Assembly (NCBI GenBank): GCA_963695375.1
Contig: OY968767.1
Coordinates: forward strand, 1,426,001-1,490,000
Direction: 5' to 3'
From: JACCVL01 sp963695375
Lineage (GTDB): Bacteria; Actinomycetota; Actinomycetes; Propionibacteriales; Nocardioidaceae
DNA: 64,000 nt
Under the pieces are notes generated by a model that saw only the letters and a program-made list of their open reading frames with translations, was not told the origin of the DNA and ran no database searches. A program made the position numbers and the translations under genes. Below, piece after piece: positions 44,221 through 50,987 of the stretch (position 1 is its first letter; every line of letters starts with the position of its first letter).

Positions 44221-45485
44221 GCGCCACCGCGCAGCGTCGTGGCCGCCCGGCCGGGGCACCGCCCGCGGCAGCGGCCCGGATCAGCCGGGGGGCCCGGCTG
44301 TGGCTGTATGCGCTGGCCGCCGTGCTCGTCGTGTCCGCGGTCAGGATCATCACCGGCAACGACGAGCTGAGCTCGGCCGGCACGCTGCGGGCGGCGATGA
44401 TCGCGGCGATCCCGATCGCGCTGGCCGGCCTCGGCGGCCTGTGGTCGGAGCGGGCGGGGGTCGTCAACATCGGGCTCGAGGGGATGCTCATCCTCGGCAC
44501 CCTCGGGGCCGGCTACTACACCTACTACCAGGGAGTCTGGGTCGGACTGCTCGGCGCGATGATGTTCGGCGCCATCGGCGGTGCGCTGCACGCGCTGGCG
44601 ACCGTCGTGTTCGCCGTCGACCACATCGTCTCCGGCGTCGCCATCAACATCATCGCGGCCGGGGTGGCGGCCTTTCTCGCCGAGGTGTTCTTCGCCGGTC
44701 TGCCCGGCGGCGGACCGACCCAGTCACCGTCGCTGGACCGGCCCCCGGAGATCACGGTGCCGGGCCTCTCCGCCGCGTCTGCAGAAGTCGCGGATCGTGG
44801 CTGGTTTGTGCTGTCGGACCTGGCGGCGGTGGTGAACGCGCTCACCGAGGACCTGTCGGTCTTCACGCTCCTGGCGCTGGCGGTCATCTTCGGCACCGGC
44901 TGGCTGCTCTGGTACACCCCCTTCGGACTGCGGCTGCGCTCCTGCGGCGAGTCGCCCTCGTCGGCCGAGACCCTGGGCGTCAACGTCTACCGCTACAAGT
45001 TCATCGCGGTGACGCTGTCCGGCGTGTTCGCCGGCTTCGGCGGCTGCTACCTCGCGGTGGTGGCCTCGTCCGGCTATGCCAACGGCCTGTCCGGCAACCG
45101 CGGCTACATCGGCCTGGCCGCGATGATCTTCGGCAACTGGCGCCCCGGCGGGCTGCTCACCGGGTCGCTGCTGTTCGGCTACAGCGAGGGCGCCCGGCTG
45201 CGCGGCGGTGGCGAGCTCGTGCACGCGCTGCTGCTGCTGGTCGCGATCGGCCTGCTGGCCTTCGCCGCCTGGCAGCTGTACCGCGGGCAGCGGGTCTCGG
45301 CCGCGCTGTCCGGCGCGGTCGGGCTGGCGGCGGTCTGGTGGTACCTCTCGACCGACGTGGTGCCCGCCGACTTCACCGAGATGACGCCGTTCGTGACGAC
45401 GCTGCTGGTGCTGGCCCTGGCCAGCCAGCGGCTGCGGATGCCGGCCGCGGACGGCCAGCCGTACCGGCGGGGCGAGGCGGGATGA
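44217..45485 (+). CDS. nucleoside ABC transporter permease, YufQ-like, containing an embedded 21-bp repeat
   Basis: A 422-residue second permease: AALIAALGGLWSERAGVVNIGLEG-like N-region (here LAGLGGLWSERAGVVNIGLE), IVSGVAINIIAAGVAAF, the cytoplasmic loop RSCGESPSSAETLGVNV and GLAAMIFGNWRPGG. The extracytoplasmic loop at about residues 185-197 (SAEVADRGW) is encoded by a copy of the dispersed 21-bp repeat at 44779-44799, in frame, just before WFVLSDLA. An added C-terminal pair of hydrophobic segments follows the usual core. ATG 44217 overlaps the YufP stop; cdd overlaps its own stop. Confidence 0.88.
   Translation: MSATAQRRGRPAGAPPAAAARISRGARLWLYALAAVLVVSAVRIITGNDELSSAGTLRAAMIAAIPIALAGLGGLWSERAGVVNIGLEGMLILGTLGAGYYTYYQGVWVGLLGAMMFGAIGGALHALATVVFAVDHIVSGVAINIIAAGVAAFLAEVFFAGLPGGGPTQSPSLDRPPEITVPGLSAASAEVADRGWFVLSDLAAVVNALTEDLSVFTLLALAVIFGTGWLLWYTPFGLRLRSCGESPSSAETLGVNVYRYKFIAVTLSGVFAGFGGCYLAVVASSGYANGLSGNRGYIGLAAMIFGNWRPGGLLTGSLLFGYSEGARLRGGGELVHALLLLVAIGLLAFAAWQLYRGQRVSAALSGAVGLAAVWWYLSTDVVPADFTEMTPFVTTLLVLALASQRLRMPAADGQPYRRGEAG
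44779..44799 (-). repeat. 21-bp dispersed repeat inside the YufQ-like permease gene
   Basis: The reverse complement contains ACGATCCGCGACTTCTGCAG, identical to the copy at 48485-48505. It is in frame and encodes part of a variable loop. Confidence 0.9.
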
Positions 45486-45895
45486 GCCCGGTGAGCGGGG
45501 AGAGCTCCGTCGACTGGGACCAGCTGCGGGCCCGCGCGAGCGAGGTGATGCGCCGCGCGTACGCGCCGTACTCCGGCTTCCCGGTCGGGGTCGCCGGGCT
45601 CGTCGACGACGGCCGGGTGGTCGTCGGCTGCAACGTGGAGAACGCCGCCTACGGAGTGGCGCTGTGCGCCGAGTGCGGCATGGTGTCGCAGTTGCACGCC
45701 ACCGGCGGCGGCCGGCTGGTGGCGGTGGCCTGCGTGGACCGCAGCGGCAGCCCGCTGATGCCGTGCGGCCGCTGCCGCCAGCTGCTGTGGGAGAACGGCG
45801 GGCCGCACTGCCTGGTGGAGACGCCGACCGGCATCCGGCCGATGAGCGACGTGCTCCCGGAGGCCTTCGGCGCCGACGACCTCGCCACCAGGTGA
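45482..45895 (+). CDS. cdd: cytidine deaminase
   Basis: A 137-residue homotetrameric-type cytidine deaminase converting (deoxy)cytidine to (deoxy)uridine. Zinc and catalytic residues are visible: Cys62-Ala-Glu64 (GVALCAECGM) and Cys95/Cys98 (MPCGRCRQ), with the substrate motif CNVENAAYG. ATG 45482 overlaps the permease stop. In Mycobacterium cdd is likewise next to deoA; here a P450 gene lies between them. Confidence 0.93.
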   Translation: MSPVSGESSVDWDQLRARASEVMRRAYAPYSGFPVGVAGLVDDGRVVVGCNVENAAYGVALCAECGMVSQLHATGGGRLVAVACVDRSGSPLMPCGRCRQLLWENGGPHCLVETPTGIRPMSDVLPEAFGADDLATR

Positions 45896-45902
45896 GCCCG
45901 GC

Positions 45903-47126
45903 GTGACGGCGTCGACGACGGCCCTCCCGGACACCGACCTCGACCTGGCCGGTGCGGACTTCGTCGCCGACCCGTATCCGGCGCTGGCCGGACTGCGGCG
46001 GCTGGGTCCGCTGGTGCGGCACCGGGCGACCGGGCTGCTGCTCGCGACCACGCACGCGGCGGTGAGCGAGACGCTGCGGCACCGCGGGCTCGGCCGGGTC
46101 TGGCAGGACCGGGAGCCGGCCGAGACCTTCGCGCCGTTCAACGCCCTGCACCGGCACCAGATGATGGAGAACGAGCCGCCGGTGCACACTCGGCTGCGCC
46201 GACTGGTCGCGGCCGCCTTCGCCCGCGGTCACGTCGAACGGATGCGACCGCGGGTGCAGCGGATCGCCGACGACCTGCTGTCCCGGCTCGCGCCGGACGC
46301 CGACGGGCGGGTCGACCTGGTGGCCGGCTACGCCGAGTCGCTGCCGGTCGCCGTCATCGCCGACCTGCTCGGCGTGCCCGAGCGGGACCGGGGCCTGCTG
46401 CGGGACTGGTCACAGGCGATCGTTCGGATGTACGAGTACGACCGGAGCCCGGCGCTGGAGGCGGCTGCGGTGCGGGCCAGCGCCGAGTTCGCCGGCTACG
46501 TCCGGGACCTGGTCGACCGGCGCCGCCGGGTCCCGGGACCGGACCTGCTCACCGACCTGGTGCACGTCTCCGACACCGGTCAGGAGGCGCTGAGCGAGGA
46601 CGAACTGGTGGCGTCGGCGGTGCTGCTGCTCAACGCCGGGCACGAGGCGTCGGTGAACGCCTTCGGCAACGGTCTCGTCGCCCTGCTCCGGCACCCGGCC
46701 GAGCTGGCCCGGGTGACCGCCGGCGCCGTTCCCGTCGAGGAGGCGCTGGAGGAGCTGCTCCGGCACGACGCCCCGCTGCAGCTGTTCGAGCGCACCGCGA
46801 CCGCGGACGTCTCGCTCGGCGGCGCCGTGGTCGCGGCCGGAACGAAGGTGGCCGCGCTGCTGGGTGCCGCCAACCGGGACCCGGCGGTGTTCCCCGACCC
46901 GGACCGGCTCGACCTGGCCCGCACACCCAACCCGCACCTCGGCTTCGGTCTCGGGGTGCACTTCTGCCTCGGCGCGCCGCTGGCCCGGATGGAGCTGGCG
47001 GTCAGCCTGGACCGGCTGCTCACCCACCACCCCCGGCTGCGGCTGGCCGGCGAGCCGACGCGGCGGGACACCTTCGTCCTCCGCGGCTACGCAGCGATCC
47101 CCGTCGAGCTCGGGAGCACACCGTGA
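45903..47126 (+). CDS. cytochrome P450
   Basis: A 407-residue bacterial class I-type P450 without a membrane anchor. Heme-binding loop FGLGVHFCLGAPLARME (Cys about residue 355), the K-helix ExxR in EELLRH, and an I-helix LLLNAGHEASVNAFGNG in which Ser replaces the usual Thr. The N-terminal part has the C-helix HxxxR motif HTRLRRLV. It starts 7 nt after the cdd stop and overlaps deoA by 4 nt, so it is embedded in a nucleoside-salvage operon. No ferredoxin or reductase gene is adjacent. The substrate is unknown; a nucleoside-related compound is suggested only by context. Confidence 0.9.
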   Translation: MTASTTALPDTDLDLAGADFVADPYPALAGLRRLGPLVRHRATGLLLATTHAAVSETLRHRGLGRVWQDREPAETFAPFNALHRHQMMENEPPVHTRLRRLVAAAFARGHVERMRPRVQRIADDLLSRLAPDADGRVDLVAGYAESLPVAVIADLLGVPERDRGLLRDWSQAIVRMYEYDRSPALEAAAVRASAEFAGYVRDLVDRRRRVPGPDLLTDLVHVSDTGQEALSEDELVASAVLLLNAGHEASVNAFGNGLVALLRHPAELARVTAGAVPVEEALEELLRHDAPLQLFERTATADVSLGGAVVAAGTKVAALLGAANRDPAVFPDPDRLDLARTPNPHLGFGLGVHFCLGAPLARMELAVSLDRLLTHHPRLRLAGEPTRRDTFVLRGYAAIPVELGSTP

Positions 47127-48790
47127 GCGAACCCTTCGACGCCGTCGACCTGATCCGGACCAAGCGGGACGGTGGCGTGCTGGCCGGGCCGGAGATCGAC
47201 TGGGTGGTGGACGCGTACACCCGCGGGGTGGTCGCCGAGGAGCAGATGGCCGCCCTGGCGATGGCGATCCTGCTGCGAGGGATGCAGCGAGCCGAGATCG
47301 GGCGCTGGACCGCGGCGATGATCGCCAGCGGGGAGCGGATGGACTTCTCCGCGCTGTCCCGGCCGACGGCCGACAAGCACTCCACCGGGGGCGTCGGCGA
47401 CAAGGTCACGCTGCCGCTCGCCCCGCTGGTGGCCGCCTGCGGGGTGGCCGTGCCGCAGCTGTCCGGCCGCGGGCTCGGGCATACCGGCGGCACCCTCGAC
47501 AAGCTCGAAGCGATCCCGGGCTGGCGGGCGGCGCTCACGACCCGCGAGCTGATGGCCCAGCTCGAGGACGTGGGGGCGGTGATCTGCGCGGCCGGAGCCG
47601 GGCTGGCGCCGGCGGACCGCAAGCTGTACGCGCTGCGGGACGTGACCGGCACCATCGAGGCGATCCCGCTGATCGCCAGCTCGATCATGAGCAAGAAGAT
47701 CGCCGAGGGCACCGGCGCGTTGGTGCTGGACGTCAAGGTCGGGTCCGGGGCGTTCATGAAGGAGGCCGGGACCGCGCGGCAGCTGGCGGAGGTCATGGTG
47801 GCGCTCGGCGCCGATGCCGGCGTCCGCACGGTGGCCCTGCTGACCGACATGGCCACCCCCCTCGGCCGGACGGCGGGCAACGCCCTGGAGGTCCGCGAGT
47901 CGGTGGAGGTGCTCGCCGGTGGCGGCCCGGACGACGTGGTGCAGCTGACCCTGGCGCTCGCCGCGGAGATGTTGCTGGCCGCCGGGGTGACGGGTGTGGA
48001 CCCCGCCGTCGCGCTGGCGGACGGGTCGGCGATGGACGTGTGGCGACGGATGGTGCGAGCGCAGGGCGGGGACCCGGACGCGGCCCTCCCGGTCGCCCGG
48101 GAGACCGAGCAGGTGCTGGCCGAGACCGACGGGGTGCTGTCCGGGCTGGATGCGTACGCGGTGGGAGTCGCCGCCTGGCGGCTCGGGGCCGGCCGCGCCC
48201 GCAAGGAGGACCCGGTGCAGGCCGGCGCCGGCGTGGAGTGGCATGCCCGGCCGGGGGACGAGGTCCGCGCCGGCCAGCCGCTGCTGACGCTGCACACCGA
48301 CGAGCCGGCGCGCTTCGCGCGGGCCCGAGCCGCCCTCGACGGCGCCCTCACCATCACCTCCCCCTCCGCCCCTCCGCCCCCTCCGCCGCCCCCTCCGCCC
48401 ACGATCCGCGGGTTTTGCAGCCCCCGCTGGTCATCGACCGCATCGCCTGACCCCCACCCCTACCCCCCACCCCACCCCAACCCCCACGATCCGCGACTTC
48501 TGCAGGGCGCGGACCAACTCACCACCGACGCGGCAGCCGCGGCTCGATGCCCAGCAGTCCGCCGACGAACAACTCGAGCGCCGGGCGGCGGCCGAGCACG
48601 GCGCCGCGGTCGAACCCGTACACCTCCCAGCCGAACCGGTGCAGCAGGTCGGACCTGCGGCGGGCGTCGTGCTGCTCGGCCGCCCGGCCCTCGTGGTGGC
48701 CGGCGCCGTCGTACTCGAGCCCGAGACGGTGCTCGCGATAGCCGAGGTCGATCCGCCAGACCTGCCGGCCCGCCTGGTCGCAGATCGTGA
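47123..48790 (+). CDS. deoA: thymidine phosphorylase, C-terminus frame-shifted by a repeat/C-tract insertion
   Basis: Splits thymidine to thymine and 2-deoxyribose-1-phosphate. Residues 1-412 are a normal pyrimidine-nucleoside phosphorylase: ADKHSTGGVGDKVTLPLAPLV, SGRGLGHTGGTLDKLE, SSIMSKKIAEGT and KVGSGAFMK. After ALTIT (about nt 48359) the frame enters a C-rich tract plus a 21-bp repeat (Pro run, then TIRGFC) and stays open to 48790, adding about 140 low-complexity residues antisense to the next gene. The expected native ending PLVIDRIA-stop is present at 48424-48450 in another frame; one extra base or two fewer in the C-tract would restore it (about 442 residues). GTG 47123 overlaps the P450 stop. 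Confidence 0.8.
   Translation: MSEPFDAVDLIRTKRDGGVLAGPEIDWVVDAYTRGVVAEEQMAALAMAILLRGMQRAEIGRWTAAMIASGERMDFSALSRPTADKHSTGGVGDKVTLPLAPLVAACGVAVPQLSGRGLGHTGGTLDKLEAIPGWRAALTTRELMAQLEDVGAVICAAGAGLAPADRKLYALRDVTGTIEAIPLIASSIMSKKIAEGTGALVLDVKVGSGAFMKEAGTARQLAEVMVALGADAGVRTVALLTDMATPLGRTAGNALEVRESVEVLAGGGPDDVVQLTLALAAEMLLAAGVTGVDPAVALADGSAMDVWRRMVRAQGGDPDAALPVARETEQVLAETDGVLSGLDAYAVGVAAWRLGAGRARKEDPVQAGAGVEWHARPGDEVRAGQPLLTLHTDEPARFARARAALDGALTITSPSAPPPPPPPPPPTIRGFCSPRWSSTASPDPHPYPPPHPNPHDPRLLQGADQLTTDAAAAARCPAVRRRTTRAPGGGRARRRGRTRTPPSRTGAAGRTCGGRRAARPPGPRGGRRRRTRARDGARDSRGRSARPAGPPGRRS
48400..48420 (+). repeat. 21-bp dispersed repeat (diverged copy) in the deoA 3' end
   Basis: It differs from the consensus at two central positions (GG for AC) and is preceded by a 34-bp Pro-coding C-rich tract. 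It separates the deoA body from its native last residues. Confidence 0.85.
48485..48505 (+). repeat. 21-bp dispersed repeat after the native deoA stop
   Basis: ACGATCCGCGACTTCTGCAG lies 35 bp after the TGA at 48448-48450, beyond a C/A-rich tract (48451-48484). It is located between convergent deoA and the DUF559 gene. Confidence 0.9.
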
Positions 48791-49439
48791 TCTGCGCCTC
48801 GGGGGCCGGGAACCCGGCGTCCACCAGCCGCAGTCGCGTCCACGACTCGCCGGGGGACTCGGTCCGCGGCTCGACCAGGCGCACGAGCGCGCGGGCCTGC
48901 CTGACGCCCGGATGCCGGTACGCCGCTCCGACCTCGGCACGAAGCTGGTCCGTGCTCGCCAGGCCGGCGTGCGCGAACGCGTCGAGTGCGGCCAGTGCCG
49001 TCGGCCGGTCCGACCAGCGGGCGAGGTCCACGGCGGTCCGCGGCGGTGTGGTCAACCGGACCCCGTCGTGCTCGGTGACGGCCGTGGCCGGCAGCCGAGC
49101 CTCCACGACCCGGACGGCCGGGTGTGCGGGGCGGCCGCGGTGGTGCGGGACGGCGCATTCGGGAGCGACCCGATCCCGCTCGGTGGGCGAGAACGCGTCG
49201 ATCCCCCACACCCACGCCGCCGTGCGTCCCCACAGCACGGCTCGCTCGGGCAGCAGCAGCCGGACGCACCGCAACCGGGTGTCCCGGCTGTCCGGCACCT
49301 GTGCGTCGATGCACACGCCCTGCAGCGGCCGGCGCAGGACGCCTCGTGCCAGCAGCCGGCCCAGCCGATGGCGTGACAGCCCGAGCCGGGCGGCGTCCCG
49401 GCCGAGGAACGGCTGTCCGTCGTGGATGAGGTCGGGCAC
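48519..49439 (-). CDS. DUF559-type endonuclease-like protein with AbiEi-like N-terminus
   Basis: A 306-residue protein starting at GTG 49439 (PDLIHDGQPF). The N-terminal third (residues about 8-60, LSRHRLGRLLARGVLRRPLQGVCI) resembles the winged-helix of AbiEi-type proteins. The C-terminal part (about 215-300) has the DUF559/Vsr-like PD-(D/E)XK arrangement: WRIDLGYREHRLGLEYDG, a later HDARRRSDLLHRFGWEVY. Proteins of this build are very common in actinomycetes, often in many copies, and their role is unproven. No partner toxin gene is adjacent. The extended deoA frame overlaps its 3' end, which argues that the extension is not native. Confidence 0.72.
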   Translation of the reverse strand: MPDLIHDGQPFLGRDAARLGLSRHRLGRLLARGVLRRPLQGVCIDAQVPDSRDTRLRCVRLLLPERAVLWGRTAAWVWGIDAFSPTERDRVAPECAVPHHRGRPAHPAVRVVEARLPATAVTEHDGVRLTTPPRTAVDLARWSDRPTALAALDAFAHAGLASTDQLRAEVGAAYRHPGVRQARALVRLVEPRTESPGESWTRLRLVDAGFPAPEAQITICDQAGRQVWRIDLGYREHRLGLEYDGAGHHEGRAAEQHDARRRSDLLHRFGWEVYGFDRGAVLGRRPALELFVGGLLGIEPRLPRRW

Positions 49440-49495
49440 CGGGCCACGATGGCGGTACGAGGGCCTCCTGAGCCGCTCGTCCACAGGCGAAGTTC

Positions 49496-49516
49496 CTGCA
49501 GAAGTCGCGGATCGTG
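49496..49516 (-). repeat. 21-bp dispersed repeat downstream of the MaoC gene
   Basis: On the minus strand it reads ACGATCCGCGACTTCTGCAG, 42 bp after the MaoC stop codon across a C-rich tract (49517-49558). It has the same stop, C-tract, repeat order as at 21814 and 48485. Confidence 0.9.
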
Positions 49517-49558
49517 GGCGGTGCGGCCGGGGGGCTGGGGGGCCGGGGGGCCGGGCGG

Positions 49559-50011
49559 TCAGGGCACGAGCAGGACCACCGCGTCCGCCACGCATGCCGG
49601 CTTGTCCGCGCCCTCGATCTCGACCGTCCAGCGCACCGTTGCCTGTACGCCGGCCGCGGTCTCCCGGGCTCCGGCGATCAGCGCGTGCGCACGAACCCGG
49701 CCGCCGACCCGTACCGGCTGCGGGAAGCGGACCTTCTCGGTGCCGTAGTTGATCCGCGCCGAGCACCGGTCGTAGCCGAGCACGTCCGCGCCGAGCAGCG
49801 GCAGCAGCGACAGCGTGAGGTAGCCGTGCGCGATCGTGCCGCCGTACGGGCCGGCGGCCGCCCGCTCCCGGTCCACGTGGAGCCACTGGTGGTCGCCGGT
49901 CGCGTCCGCGAACGCGTCCACCCGGTCCTGGGTGATCTCCAGCCAGGGACCGGGCCCGAAGGCCTGCCCGACCGCGTCCAGCGTCGCGCGGGGGGAGTCG
50001 AAGGTGTGCAC
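49559..50011 (-). CDS. MaoC-family hydratase
   Basis: A 150-residue hot-dog-fold protein of the MaoC/R-specific enoyl-CoA hydratase family. The active-site segment is FADATGDHQWLHVDRERA, with the Asp and His of the hydratase motif, followed by GGTIAHGYLTLSLLPLL and the strand RINYGTEKVRFPQPVRVGGRV. GTG 50011 is used because an upstream TTG lies within the dispersed repeat. It should hydrate a short enoyl-CoA; the link to the adjacent aldehyde dehydrogenases is unclear. Last gene of the deoC-ALDH-ALDH-maoC run on this strand. Confidence 0.85.
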   Translation of the reverse strand: MHTFDSPRATLDAVGQAFGPGPWLEITQDRVDAFADATGDHQWLHVDRERAAAGPYGGTIAHGYLTLSLLPLLGADVLGYDRCSARINYGTEKVRFPQPVRVGGRVRAHALIAGARETAAGVQATVRWTVEIEGADKPACVADAVVLLVP

Positions 50012-50053
50012 CCGCGCGACCCTAGCCAGCCGGGGGCCGCCCGCCGCCGCGGC

Positions 50054-50074
50054 CTGCAAAAGTCGCGGATCGTG
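50054..50074 (-). repeat. 21-bp dispersed repeat downstream of the short ALDH gene
   Basis: On the minus strand it reads ACGATCCGCGACTTTTGCAG, identical to the first arm at 21814. It is separated from the short ALDH stop by a C-rich tract (50075-50117). Confidence 0.9.
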
Positions 50075-50117
50075 TGGGGGTGGGGGTGGGGGTGGGGGTG
50101 GAGGGTTGGGGGGAGGG
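50075..50117 (+). repeat. G-rich tract with quadruplex potential
   Basis: TGGGGG is repeated four times and followed by further G runs. Eight runs of three or more G occur within 43 bp. The complementary C-rich strand is the sense strand of the short ALDH gene's 3' untranslated region. Confidence 0.7.
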
Positions 50118-50987
50118 TCAGACGCCGATCGGGTGCCAGACCGTCTTCGTCTCCAGCAGCCAGCTCAGCCGCTCGATCCCGGGGGTGGCGGTCCAGTCCG
50201 CGTCCGGCTCGGGCCGCCGGACCCGGGTCAGCGTCTCGGCCGCGGCCGCCTCCAGCTCCCGGGCGAGGTCCGGCTCGGCCACACCGGTCAGGTCGACGGC
50301 GTCGACGTCGCGGTGCGAGGCGAGCCACGGCATCACCTCGGCCACCCGGCCGGTGAGCAGGTTGACCACCCCGCCGGGCAGGTCCGAGGTGGCGAGCACC
50401 TCGGCCAGCGTGATCGCCGGCAGCGGCGCCTGCTCGGCGGCCAGCAGCACCGTCGTGCAGCCGGTCGCCACCGCCGGCGCGAGCACGCTGACCAGCCCCA
50501 GCAGCGAGGACTCCGTCGGTGCCACCGCGGCGACGACGCCGGTCGGCTCCGGGGTGGACAGGTTGAAGTACGGGCCGGCGACCGGGTTGGCGTTGCCGAG
50601 CACCTGGGCCAGCTTGTCGGTCCAGCCGGCGTACCAGACCCAACGGTCCACCGCCGCGTCCACGACCGCCTCCGCCCGGCGGGCGCTCAACCCCTCGCCG
50701 CGGGAGACCTCGTCGACGAACTGCCCGCGTCGTCCCTCCAGCACCTCGGCCACCCGGTACAGCACCTGCCCCCGGTTGTAGGCGGTCCGTGCCGCCCAGC
50801 CGGCCTGCGCCTTGCGGGCCGCGACGACGGCGTCCCGGGCGTCCTTGCGGCTGGCCTGGGCGGCATTGGCGAGGAACCGACCCTTGCCGTCGGTCACGAC
50901 GTACGAGCGGCCGGACTCGCTGCGCGGGAAGGCACCGCCGACGTAGAGCTTGTAGGTCTTGCGCACGTCGATCCGGTCGGTGCTCAT
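50118..50987 (-). CDS. shortened aldehyde dehydrogenase-family protein, no catalytic domain
   Basis: A 289-residue ALDH-fold protein that keeps the oligomerisation and N-terminal coenzyme-binding portions (YKLYVGGAFPRSESG, AVDRWVWYAGWTDKLAQVLG, PTGVVAAVAPTESSLLGLV, LPGGVVNLLTGRVAEV). It ends before the regions that hold the catalytic Glu (ELGGK) and Cys (GQxC) in complete enzymes. ATG 50987 overlaps the stop of the full-length ALDH upstream, so the two are made together and may form a hetero-oligomer (inference). No frameshift remnant of a catalytic domain is seen downstream, so this looks like a stable short form rather than fresh decay. Confidence 0.8.
   Translation of the reverse strand: MSTDRIDVRKTYKLYVGGAFPRSESGRSYVVTDGKGRFLANAAQASRKDARDAVVAARKAQAGWAARTAYNRGQVLYRVAEVLEGRRGQFVDEVSRGEGLSARRAEAVVDAAVDRWVWYAGWTDKLAQVLGNANPVAGPYFNLSTPEPTGVVAAVAPTESSLLGLVSVLAPAVATGCTTVLLAAEQAPLPAITLAEVLATSDLPGGVVNLLTGRVAEVMPWLASHRDVDAVDLTGVAEPDLARELEAAAAETLTRVRRPEPDADWTATPGIERLSWLLETKTVWHPIGV

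Noticed and set aside
48451..48790. Genuine low-complexity C-terminal domain of DeoA
   Set aside because: It is antisense to the DUF559 gene, has shadow-frame composition, and the native ending is seen in another frame at 48424-48450.
48519..49439. Active toxin-antitoxin or restriction module
   Set aside because: Only a single DUF559/AbiEi-like gene is present, with no toxin or methyltransferase partner.
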